From Notolepis coatsorum (lineage: Eukaryota; Chordata; Actinopteri; Aulopiformes; Paralepididae): a stretch of 64,000 bases of DNA. This document shows, piece by piece, positions 48,486-62,289 of the stretch (positions are counted from its first letter, which is position 1; each line of letters begins with the position of its first letter). Where the stretch lies: the NCBI GenBank assembly GCA_963971535.1, contig OZ020587.1, forward strand, positions 157,765,901 to 157,829,900, given 5' to 3'. The notes under the pieces are model-generated. The model ran no database searches. It was not told where the DNA came from and saw only the letters and a program-made list of their open reading frames with translations. Made by a program: the position numbers and the translations under genes.

Positions 48486-49275
48486 TATTCGTATCTGGCT
48501 TATCGCGTCCCGCTCTTAAAGCCTATCGAGATACCCCTTATCTCCTGTACCTATTGTACTCCATCACGAAAACAACTTGTACACCCACACCTGACCGGGT
48601 CCCGCCTCTATGGAGGCGTAGCCTATAAGACCATGACCATGGTCACCAACACACCCTTCCTCTATACGAGTACCAGAGGATGCCGTTCGGTTATTCTCTG
48701 GCTCCCCGCACATTCACCAAGTGCGTGGCGACTGCGCTGGAGCCTTTACGTCGTCGGGGGTTACGAGTTCTATTCTATCTCGACGACATTCTACTCCTCA
48801 GTCGTTCGGAGGAGGTTGCCAGGTCTCATACCAGGCTGGTGGTGGAATTCCTCACCAGCCTAGGTTTTGCTGTGAATTGGAAGAAGAGTACCCCTCTTCC
48901 CAGTCAACAGGTGGAGTACTTGGGCTTGACGTTGAGGTCAAGGCCCATAATTGCAATCCTTTCGGAGCAGCGCCAGGTGTCTATCCATCGCACGCTCTGG
49001 GGTTTCCGTCTGGGAGGGACGGTCACGGCGCTGCAAGTGATGCGTCTGCTCGGCATTATGGCATCTGCTCACGCGGTGGTTCCTCTTGGCCTCCTCTTCA
49101 TGAGGAGGATACAGAGGTGGTTTCTCTCTATGAAAATAGATCCGGTGAGGGACAAAGGGAAACGGTTGACGGTTCCTTTGTCGATATGGGGAGATCTCGC
49201 CCACTGGAGGAGGCTGGGTATCCTCACCATTGGGGTCCCCATAGGCAGCAGGCGCTCACACATCACGGTCTTCAC
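48486..49275 (+). pseudogene. DIRS-type retrotransposon reverse transcriptase/RNase H fragment
   Basis: The frame from about 48660 reads LYEYQRMPFGYSLAPRTFTK, VLFYLDDILLLSRSEE, LGFAVNWKKSTPLPSQQVEY and LLGIMASAHAVVPLGLLFMR. The catalytic YLDD and the downstream block are typical of DIRS-like tyrosine-recombinase retrotransposons. Both ends are truncated, and the frame then runs into the flanking minisatellite. No recombinase is present. Confidence 0.8.
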
Positions 49276-49375
49276 ACAACCCTTTCACTACCACACTACA
49301 GATGGGTAACCCTTTCACTACCACACTACAGAAGGTTAACCCTTTCACTAAGTAGTGACTGGTAGTGAAAGGGTT
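49276..49375 (+). repeat. TTAACCCTTTCACTACC minisatellite, right part
   Basis: Three units; the last flips orientation (GGTAGTGAAAGGGTTAA). Confidence 0.85.
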
Positions 49376-49565
49376 AATGTCCTTCCTTTCTTGTATTAAA
49401 GGCATATAACTTTGAAAAGCTTAGGGTGGGGCTTGAACATGTATTATTTAATTTGGACACATTGTTGACCGACTTTTATATTGTTGAGGTTTATATTGTG
49501 TAGCTAATTGCTCAGTGTAAACAAGTGGCTGTTACCATGACAGCTCCAGCAGTGTGAACCGGTTC

Positions 49566-49860
49566 GGGGCAGCGGTGGCCTAATGGTTAGAGAAGCGGGT
49601 TTGTGACCGGAAGGTCGCCGGTTCGATCCCCGGGACCGGCAGGGAAAAACCTGCTGCTTGAGCAAGGCACTTAACCCCCAACTGCTCCAGTGGAGTTGCT
49701 CAGTGGCCAATGGTGTCAGACTGTGGTTGTACTGGGCAGCTCCCAGGTATGAATGGAACTGTGTGAATGTGAAGCAGGGCGTAGCTGAAAAAGAGCATCT
49801 GTGCTCAGCGAACCTACCCTGGGTAAATAAAGGTTAACAAACAATGAACAATCAAAGGAA
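49566..49860 (+). mobile_element. tRNA-headed SINE
   Basis: The head GGGGCAGCGGTGGCCTAATG contains an A-box-like TGGCCTAATGG, and a consensus B box GGTTCGATCCC lies at 49620-49630. The body includes CTTGAGCAAGGCACTTAACC, and the tail is CCCTGGGTAAATAAAGG with an A-rich end. It is pol III-derived. It is not a functional tRNA gene because no cloverleaf 3' half follows. 49861-50230 is LINE-tail-like AT-rich sequence. Confidence 0.85.
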
Positions 49861-50259
49861 AAAAAACAATGAAACATGCTTTTCTTAATTGATTCAGCAT
49901 TTGACTGTATTCATATTTTCCCTCACTTGATCATGTATATATCCATCTGAATATACCTGCATAATCCTTACTTATACACCTGCATATAACCCATATAACT
50001 CATAATGCATATAACCCATAATGTACAAACTTTGAACTGTTGCCAATACTCAATGTATACCTGCCTACTGCTTCCACTGTCTACAAATGTGTTAGACTGT
50101 AATCATAACTACCTACCTCCAACTATAGTCTACCCATCAGTGGCGGCTGCTGACCAAATTCTTTGGTGAAGCACAAATTATTATATTATATATTCAATTA
50201 TATTTTTTAAACATCCCCCACTGTGTGTGTCAGTGGTCAGTGGACACAGATGAAAACAT

Positions 50260-50480
50260 ATTAACATTAGGTGACGGCGCACCTGACCAGACACAGATGC
50301 AAAAAATTACATATTCGGTGACGGCGCACTTGACCAGACACGGATGCAAAAAATTACATATTCGGTGACGGCGCACCTGACCAGACAGATGATATTGGGT
50401 GACGCGTGACGGCACACCTAACCAAACACAGATCAAAACATATTAGGTGACAGCGCACCTGACCAGATGAAAGTGAGTTC
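50260..50480. repeat. ~46-bp tandem repeat, 4-5 degenerate copies
   Basis: GTGACGGCGCACCTGACCAG then ACACAGATGCAAAAAATTAC recurs with decay. It lies inside a likely transposon that starts CAGTGGCGGCTGCTGACC at about 50146. Confidence 0.8.
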
Positions 50481-50776
<296 letters not shown>

Positions 50777-50799
50777 CAGGTGTGTGTTAGCAGTAGGTA

Positions 50800-51085
50800 A
50801 TGTACAGTTTCTACGTCAAATGTATATACTCCCTTTTCTTGACTCCTTCTGTATCACAAACAGTACTGTATTTGCAAATCTGATATGTCATAAATGTATA
50901 GATGTAGCAGTACTGAATATCTGTATGTCATGTATGTCATATATGTCCTGATGAATTGAAAATGGGGGACCCTGATGTAAACAAGACGAAAGTCTTTCTC
51001 TGGTCTGCATCCCCTTAACAATTGTGTGTATTGAGCTGTACTGTATTGTACCCATTCTGCAATCTGTTAATAACGTTTTCAATCA
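50800..51085 (+). mobile_element. LINE 3' tail (AATGGGTACAATACAG family), plus orientation
   Basis: It mirrors 47313-47560 and 45290-45390 and ends GTTAATAACGTTTTCAATCA with an AATC repeat tail. Confidence 0.75.
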
Positions 51086-51263
51086 ATCAATCAATCAGCT
51101 ATGTGTTAGCAGTAGCTATGTGTTAGAAGCAGCTATGTGTTAGCAGTAGGTAGCTATGTGTTAGCAGCAGCTATGTGTTAGCAGTAGGTAGCTATGTGTT
51201 AGTAGTAGGTAGCTATGTGTTAGCAGTAGGTAGCTATGTATTAGAAGCAGCTATGTGTTAGCA
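51086..51263 (+). repeat. AGCTATGTGTTAGCAGTAGG minisatellite, left part
   Basis: 17-21 bp units; interrupted by the hAT element at 51264 and continued at 52020. Confidence 0.9.
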
Positions 51264-52019
51264 TAGGGTGACCATATTGTGTATTGAGCTGTTATATTGT
51301 ACCCATTCTGCAATCTGTTAATAACGTTTTCAATCAATCAATCAATCAATCAAGGGGGTAGGAATACATACGTTTACACTTCATTCTATACTCCTGTTTG
51401 TTTGTTTTTTAATCTGTTTATTACTTGTTTTTTATTATTATTTATTTTCAATTTATGTTCGAAATAAATAAACGCATTCATTCAAGATATTGTCTGAGCA
51501 AAAGTATAGTTAATTTACTCCCTCGAGTCTGGCCCCGTGCGGATCTCGCAGCTGTGCCCGCACAGTGCAATACTCCAATTCAGCCATTGGCAATTCAGCC
51601 ATTGGGTGGGTGGCACTGCTGAACGGCCCTCACAGCGCGGCCGTCAGCGCACGGCCCTGAGAGTGCCGCTGGCTCTGCGGCTCTGCAGCTGCATGGGAGT
51701 CCGGGGTGATCATCTGGCGCGCCATGTAAAAAGTTGCACGCCTGACATATCGGCATGTAACTCGAGAACCGAGGCACGGATGTGGGCGATTCAGATAGCA
51801 TTCGAACGGCAACGAACAGCGCTTTAATTCGGCCATTTATATGTTCAGCGAAAAATGCAGTCCCGAGCCTTCAGATGCTCGCAAAGGGCCGTGAAACTGA
51901 AAATGAAAAACAATGAAACCCCGGACATTTCCATGCATTTATAAACCCCCCCCCGGACGCCCTGGACAGGGCGTGAAAAGAGGACATGTCCGGGCAAAAG
52001 AGGATGTTTGGTCACCCTA
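51264..52019. mobile_element. hAT-type element in minisatellite, TSD TGTTAGCA
   Basis: The ends TAGGGTGACCATA and TTTGGTCACCCTA are inverted. TGTTAGCA flanks both sides (51256-51263 and 52020-52027). It contains a LINE tail and a block with ACATATCGGCATGTAACTCG that is shared with about 24990. Confidence 0.85.
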
Positions 52020-52880
52020 TGTTAGCAGCAGCTATGTGTTAGCAGTAGGTAGCTATGTGTTAGCAGTAGGTAGCTATGTGTTAGCAGTAGGTAGCTATGT
52101 GTTAGCAGTAGCTATGTGTTAGCAGTAGCTATGTGTTAGCAGCAGGTAGCTATGTGTTAGCAGTAGGTAGCTATGTGTTAGCAGTAGCTATGTGTTAGCA
52201 GTAGCTATGTGTTAGCAGTAGCTATGTGTTAGCAGCAGGTAGCTATGTGTTAGCAGTAGGTAGCTATGTGTTAGCAGTAGCTATGTGTTAGCAGCAGCTA
52301 TGTGTTAGCAGTAGCTATGTGTTAGCAGTAGCTATGTGTTAGCAGTAGGTAGCTATGTGTTAGCAGTAGCTATGTGCTAATTGCTCCCGATGAGCAGGTT
52401 GGCACCTTGCATGGTTGCGTCCACCATCGGTGTGTGAATGTGTGAGTGAATGGGTAAATGTGAGGAACAAATTGTAAAGCACTTTGGATAAAAGCGCTAT
52501 ATAAAATAAAAGCAGCCACTATGTGTTAGCAGCAGGTAGCTATGTGTTAGCAGTAGGTAGCTATGTGTTAGCAGCAGGTAGCTATGTGTTAGCAGTAGCT
52601 ATGTGTTAGCAGTAGCTATGTGTTAGCAGCAGGTAGCTATGTGTTAGCAGTAGCTATGTGTTAGCAGCAGGTAGCCATGTGTTAGCAGTAGGTAGCTATG
52701 TGTTAGCAGTAGCTATGTGTTAGCAGTAGGTAGCTACAGTATGTGTTAGCAGTAGGTAGCTATGTGTTAGCAGTAGCTATGTGTTAGCAGCAGGTAGCTA
52801 TGTGTTAGCAGCAGCTATGTGTTAGCAGTAGGTAGCTATGTGTTAGCAGTAGCTATGTGTTAGCAGTTAGCTATGTGTTT
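52020..52880 (+). repeat. AGCTATGTGTTAGCAGTAGG minisatellite, main array
   Basis: Alternating 17- and 21-bp units (AGCTATGTGTTAGCAGT/C with optional AGGT). About 40 units are present, interrupted once by a 5'-truncated SINE tail at 52376-52512. Confidence 0.93.
52376..52512 (+). mobile_element. SINE 3' half nested in minisatellite
   Basis: CTAATTGCTCCCGATGAGCA ... AAGCACTTTGGATAAAAGCG matches the distal half of the SINE at 20398-20666; the tRNA head is missing. Confidence 0.8.
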
Positions 52881-53640
52881 TGATTAATTGCCCAGCCCTA
52901 CTTTGTACAGTAAGTTAGCTTGGTGATCATCATTGTGATGTAATATAAGCTAAGCTAAAGGTAGCTAACAAAAATAGCTATCTTGTTAGCATCCAAGCTT
53001 TTACAAACACTACTTACTTTTTCATCCTCAACCTTTTTTCTGATCCAGATGCATAAGTCCTCTCCATGTTGCTGATTTTATACGTTGGTCCTAATAATGT
53101 TGGTGCAAAGTTTAATTTAGCCTACAGTGCTACTGCCTACACAGTAATGTTACTGACTCTACAGGGCTCTCCAAGCCATCTCAAAGCATGGGAAGGAAAT
53201 GGTGTTCTCTGATTGGATCTCAAGGTTGTCAACACAATGTAACACGGCGTGAACGCCAATCAATCAAGTGAGCTAAGCCTCACTAACCGCCTTTTTTAAA
53301 CTCAAATACCCTATTTTGATTGGATTATTAGATTCTTAAGCCCAGCCCAAATTTGCAGTGACTGATTGACAGCTGACAGCCTGACCAGTATCAATGTGTT
53401 ATGGGATCAGGGTCAGAGAGCTGTCACTTGGACATTTTTGAAGAAAAAGAAATTCACTGGCATTGTTTTTTTCACAGAGGAAAACATTTATAAAAAAAAA
53501 AAAAAAAAAAATGTAATAATATTTTTTTTCTTTTTCCCCCCCGTCTGTATACTAGTGAAGTACTGCCTCACTAGTAGTCATGCAACAACCTCCACTGCTA
53601 CACCGTTACAATGATATATAAAATATCATATTATATTATA
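52881..53640. other. Intergenic sequence without a recognised gene
   Basis: It contains AT-rich stretches, an A run followed by a T-rich run near 53494-53530, and a possible transposon end at about 53570-53600. No supportable coding region. Confidence 0.4.
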
Positions 53641-53643
53641 TAA

Positions 53644-53714
53644 CCATTCAATATGCACATGACAGAAAATATTATATGCCATATAATATGTTCTGTCATG
53701 TGCATATTGAATGG
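53644..53714. repeat. Perfect 24-bp inverted repeat (hairpin)
   Basis: CCATTCAATATGCACATGAC(AGAA) is mirrored by (TTCT)GTCATGTGCATATTGAATGG around a ~23-bp AT-rich centre that is itself partly palindromic. No flanking duplication recognised. Confidence 0.9.
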
Positions 53715-53728
53715 GTATTACTAATACT

Positions 53729-54822
53729 CTGTTCCACTCGACAGGGTCGGTACCGACCCCTTTTGACCTTATTATCATATAGGCATATTTTTATGAAGAT
53801 GAAAATAATTTATGATTTTAAAATCAACCGTTTTCAAGTAGAAACATCACTACTATGTCACAAATACATGTAGAATGTAAAACGTTAGGTTGGCAATAGT
53901 TTAGCAATAGGTTAAAAGTGTACTTATATCATTTTAAGTTTTCTATTTGCGATCGTCTATTTTGACCCGGAACCGGAAATGGAAATGTTGAACCATGGGA
54001 ATTGTAGCTATCTTTCTTGAAATTTCTCCGATCTACACTTCCTGTCACATACTATGGTGGTTCAAAGTTCAGCGTTCTGAATGAATCATATCAATAATTG
54101 TTATGATTCGCGATAATAAGCTACAAAAGGTAACGTTTTTGACAAATATTGAAACGCAGTCAGTTCCTCCACACTATTGTTACCATGTAGGAAGAATTAG
54201 ATCTGAAATTAGTTTCAAAATGGTTACACTGTGGGGGAAATAAAATAGTACAGTCGATTACAGTAAATATCAGTATCTGTTATTATGCAAGCCTGGTGAT
54301 ACTATATCCAAATTGAACTCGGCCATTTGAAAGATACTATATGTATATATATATAAATGTGCGAATTGGCTATAATAAGGTAATGTATAAGCATATATTT
54401 TATATTCTATAATAATATTTCAAATTGCATTGGTCCGGATGGGAGAATTCAGTACTGTATATACAGAACCTTCAGTTTGATCATCTTCCCTTTATTAATT
54501 TCCTTAGATCTTTTGTACACATGATCTCAAGAGGGTACTGAATGAGCTCAGTGGCAGTTTTTTAAGTTTGGTCATTATTATCATGGTTTTATTCACTGTC
54601 AAAGATGAAAAGAAAAATCATAATTCATATTTTCCTTTGTTTCATCACAATTTAAGCAAGCCTAGTAATAGACACAATATTTCTGACACTGAGAATACAT
54701 TCATTGAGGTCCATAGATGTTCCTAGATACCAAGAATATGCAAATAGCCCTTGTAGAAGTGGAGCAATATTCCATTTACCTAGGTATACATTTTATGCAG
54801 ATTTTCACCTGGGGTGGAACAG
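53729..54822. mobile_element. DNA transposon-like element with long flanking repeats
   Basis: CTGTTCCACTCGACAGG on the left and CACCTGGGGTGGAACAG on the right share an inverted CTGTTCCAC. The flanks GTATTACTAATACT and GTAATACTAATACT match at 13 of 14 positions; a 9-bp ACTAATACT duplication would fit a Mutator-like element. The block from about 54295 is shared with about 25340 and 47770. Confidence 0.5.
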
Positions 54823-54956
54823 GTAATACTAATACTAGCCAAGAGTAGGTCAAATTTTGGCTGGTAGCTCTCGGCTAGGTGGTAAATTAAAAAGTAGATC
54901 TTGGTTAAAAAAAGGTTGGGCACCCCTGCGTTAGGTTAACGCCTCAGATTGGTAGA

Positions 54957-55130
54957 GTGGGGGGGGGGGGGTTGGTGGAGAGAGGAGGGGGGGGGGGGTT
55001 AGTGGAGAGAGGAGGGGGTTGGTGGAGTGAGATGGGGGGGGTTGGTGTAGTGAGGATGGGGGGGTTGGTGGCGAGAGGAGGGGGGGGGGGTTGGTGGAGA
55101 GAGGGGGGGGGGGGTTGGTGGAGTGGGAGC
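54957..55130. repeat. G-rich minisatellite (GGTTGGTGGAGAGAGGAGGG)
   Basis: About seven units of GGTTGGTGGAG(A/T)GAG with G runs of 6-12. Strong G-quadruplex potential on the plus strand. The long ORFs on both strands are artefacts. Confidence 0.92.
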
Positions 55131-55368
55131 ATTTTTGGACGAGGCTCATTTGCATAGAAAGGGGACAACCCTTTGTGGATCCCGCCCTTAGTGGTCAGAC
55201 GTCCCCAATAGTTCTGCAGTTCTGCAGCCGTTAGTCGTCCAGCCGCTGGCAGCGGTCCATGCCCACGGTGCCATGGTTTATATATTGATAATATAGCCTG
55301 CAGCAAAACATGAATATTATAATACTGTATCCACACACAGTGGTTCACATCACACTTAGGCTATGGTT

Positions 55369-56520
55369 AGACTAGTGTATTCCTGGCGTTTTTTTATACG
55401 TTTTTGACGACGTTTCATGTCCTATCTACACAGAAATGCGTTTTTTGGCGTTTTTTTGTGGATACGGCTGAAACGCAAAATTGTGTTTGCGTTTGGATAT
55501 ACGCAAAAAAAACGAGTCGACAACAGTGTGTAGTCAGCACGGAGCAGTTGTTGCGAAAACGCCCATGCGCAGTAGATATCTGCGTGCCCTTCCGGTGACA
55601 ACAGTGTGTGTTTGGGACAGAGCTCCGTGTCCCAAATAGCTTCAGCTACCATGTGTTGTCAAGTTATTGTTATAAGGACCCCAGTCCAAGCTACAACAGT
55701 CTGCATTCCCTTAACAATTGTTTGTATTGAGCCGTATTGTATTGTACCCATATGCAATATGTTAAATAAAGTTTACATCCATTCATTCTGCTAGCATTAC
55801 CGATTGCATGAGCAGCTGGCTAACGTGAGCTATCAGGATTCAGACCCTGTTAGCTCAGAGTTCCTCTTTCAACTTAACAAGCATTAAACAAAATGGCCCA
55901 GTCATCTATTCACCTTTGTTTACACAACACACAGCGTTGTCTCTAATGTTATCTAACTACTGATAGCTCGCGATATCATCAGTTTTGGTGCAGGCTAAGT
56001 AGCGTGAGCTAACGTTAGCTTCTAGCCACAATGCTATATTGTTATAATGGCATACTCCATTGACGTTAGCATGCAGCTAACAATGCTACCGATCGTTTTT
56101 TAGACTAAACTATCCGCTCTTGGTGGTCACTTGTGTTGATGTTAGTTTTGTTTCATCAACAAATGACAGGCAGAACACACAGTGAATGTATCCGTTTTGT
56201 TTATTGCACTTTTATTAGGCTTTGCTGAAAAAAGAATTGCTGCATTGAGTAAATAGGCGCCTGCCTTATTGACATTTTCTTTGCTGGAGCTTCCACCAGG
56301 AAGTGTATTGGCACATTCGTTCTGATTGGTTGAAATTGCCTTCATGTTTGCCACCTACTGCCACCTACTGCTTTGGCAGTGTACTACATCTGTGTGCTCG
56401 GCTGACAAAACGAAAAAAAAACGAAAGTGTGACTCAGGCGCACGACGTCGCGGCGATACGCGGCGATACGCATAAGAAAACAATACGAAGATGATACGAA
56501 AGGTGTAACCCCAGCCTTAC
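55369..56520. mobile_element. Probable DNA transposon remnant
   Basis: TAGGCTATGGTTAGACTAGTG at the left and GGTGTAACCCCAGCCTTA at the right look like diverged inverted ends. A related GGCTACGTTTAGACGAGCG occurs inside the hAT at about 1890. A LINE tail is nested at 55700-55797. No coding region. Confidence 0.45.
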
Positions 56521-57462
56521 TCTACACAGGCACGTGCAAACGCAAACAAACACACACACACACAGGGCTGAGCCCAAACGCTCGAACGTTCGGACCTTCG
56601 TTCCTTACGTTGGCATTAGAATTCTAAATCAAGATTTGAATTTTTTATTTTTAATACATTTATTACATTTTTTTTATATATATATAAAATGTTTTAAATA
56701 AATGTATTAAAAATAAAAAATTCAAAATATATATATATCTTTTTTATGTGTTTTATTCATTCTGTTTAAACCAATGGGGGTTTTCTTCACAGTTGCAGAT
56801 AAAGATTAGGCTACACTAATATAGTATTAAAACTGATGAGTTATATTCATAAAAGAAAGTTGATTTAATTTTTTTTTTAAAAGACTAATTTAATCAGATT
56901 AATCACTTTATTCAAATTGAGGATTTAGTTTGAGGATATTTATAAAATTAAAATTAAAATTAAATATACTAATTTGCAAAACGCTGAACTGGAATCAAGA
57001 ACGCTCAGAGAAATCTAGTTTGTGCTGGTCGACCGATTCCACTCCGGCGTCGCTCCCTCCTCCATGCGGTGAGCAGAATGCATTGGGGAGTGTGTGCGAC
57101 TGTGCGCGTGACCCCTCGACCTCGCAGACGATGTCCTAACACCGCTTTGATCTTTCTCTCTCTCTCTCATACACATACACACACATGTAGTCAAGCCAAA
57201 TGTTTTCTTCTTTTATTCTATATATTTATTTCTTCTTCTAATTACTAGCATGTGGTTATCTATCTATCTTTATGCCAGCACTGTAAGAAAAAAAGCTGCA
57301 AGAAAACGGTAAATGTCTGGCATCAATGGTTGCCAAATACTTACTGTCAAATTACAGTAAAATCAAATACATTTACAGATTACAACCTTTATTTAATGGT
57401 TAATATTTTGATAAAACGTAATTTACTGTATTTTTATGGCATTTCTTAGAAGACTCTGATAT
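56521..57462. other. AT-rich intergenic sequence
   Basis: It includes a CAGGGCTGAGCCCAAACGC start (56563) resembling a hAT end and a block shared in reverse with 2535-2935 (about 56755-56840). A CACTGTAAGAAAA-type repeat lies near 57280. No gene recognised. Confidence 0.4.
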
Positions 57463-57882
57463 CGCCGGCGCGATAGAATGACGTCATTGTTTGACGTGAT
57501 CTGCCTGGGAAATGTAGTCTATTTCCGGTTTTTTTTCGACGTAGCATTATGACGTGGCCTTGAAACTACACGCTACTTTTTATTTGGTGTTGATAAAACA
57601 ATAAATAACTGAACCAGGATCATTTAAATTCGTGCTATAAAACTTTTACGCATGCGTAAAATGTGCCACATGTATTTTGTATTTGTTGAATAACTTTGGC
57701 TAGGAATATCGTATCATCACACTGTAAACGGAAACGGAAGCTGTAGACCCAGGGCTAACTCCTCCCATAGCTTTCTAGAAGTTTCCATTGCTCAGACCTC
57801 GTGTTTTGGAAGCTAACAGTCGGAAGATTGTCGGAGCAAGTTTGTGTATAAAATTTGACTTTTTGGAAAAAGATTTGGTATC
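57463..57882 (+). promoter_or_regulatory. Upstream region of the piggyBac gene
   Basis: GCCGGCGCGATAG, a palindromic CRE-type TGACGTCA (57480-57487) and a CTCCTCCCATAG stretch precede the ATG at 57883. I could not find piggyBac terminal repeats or TTAA duplications around the gene, so whether this is element or host promoter remains open. Confidence 0.4.
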
Positions 57883-61768
<3,886 letters not shown>

Positions 61769-61803
61769 GCACACAGGACAGCACAGTACAGCACAGTACA
61801 ATG

Positions 61804-61848
<45 letters not shown>
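61804..61848. repeat. (CA)n microsatellite
   Basis: Short CA repeat just downstream of the piggyBac stop codon. 61849-62285 is AT-rich 3' flank, with no further feature I can support. Confidence 0.95.
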
Positions 61849-61853
<5 letters not shown>

Positions 61854-62289
61854 GTATATGATGTACAGTAGTCTACAGTAGTCTATATAGTGTATATATG
61901 TATATTGAATATTCCTCTTTACTTTTACTTTTTACAAGTATTTTTATTGCACATTACTTTAGTTACATTCCATAATGATGATATATATTTTTTTTTTTTT
62001 ACTTTTACTTACTTTTTTACTGACTATTTCTAAAAAAGCATGATGGTGAGATTTTCCAGTTGAGAATCTAAATTTCGTCTGTGTTTATTACCTGTGTATG
62101 AAGAAAATACTTGTTTTTGAATTGAATTCTGCCCTGTTCTCTTTTGTTTATGCAAATATGCTACCTGAGGGGGCATTTCCACTGTTTTATATGCTTGATT
62201 GAATATGTTTGCATTGGTTCATAGTAAAAAGAACACATTTTCTCAATCCGATTTTGTGTTTTGTGTTGTACAGTATACAGTATACAGTA

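Noticed and set aside
49566..49640. Functional tRNA gene
   Set aside because: A and B boxes are present but no complete cloverleaf follows; the body and tail are those of a SINE.
52020..52880. CRISPR-like regular repeats
   Set aside because: Units are contiguous minisatellite copies without unique spacers, and the window is vertebrate DNA.
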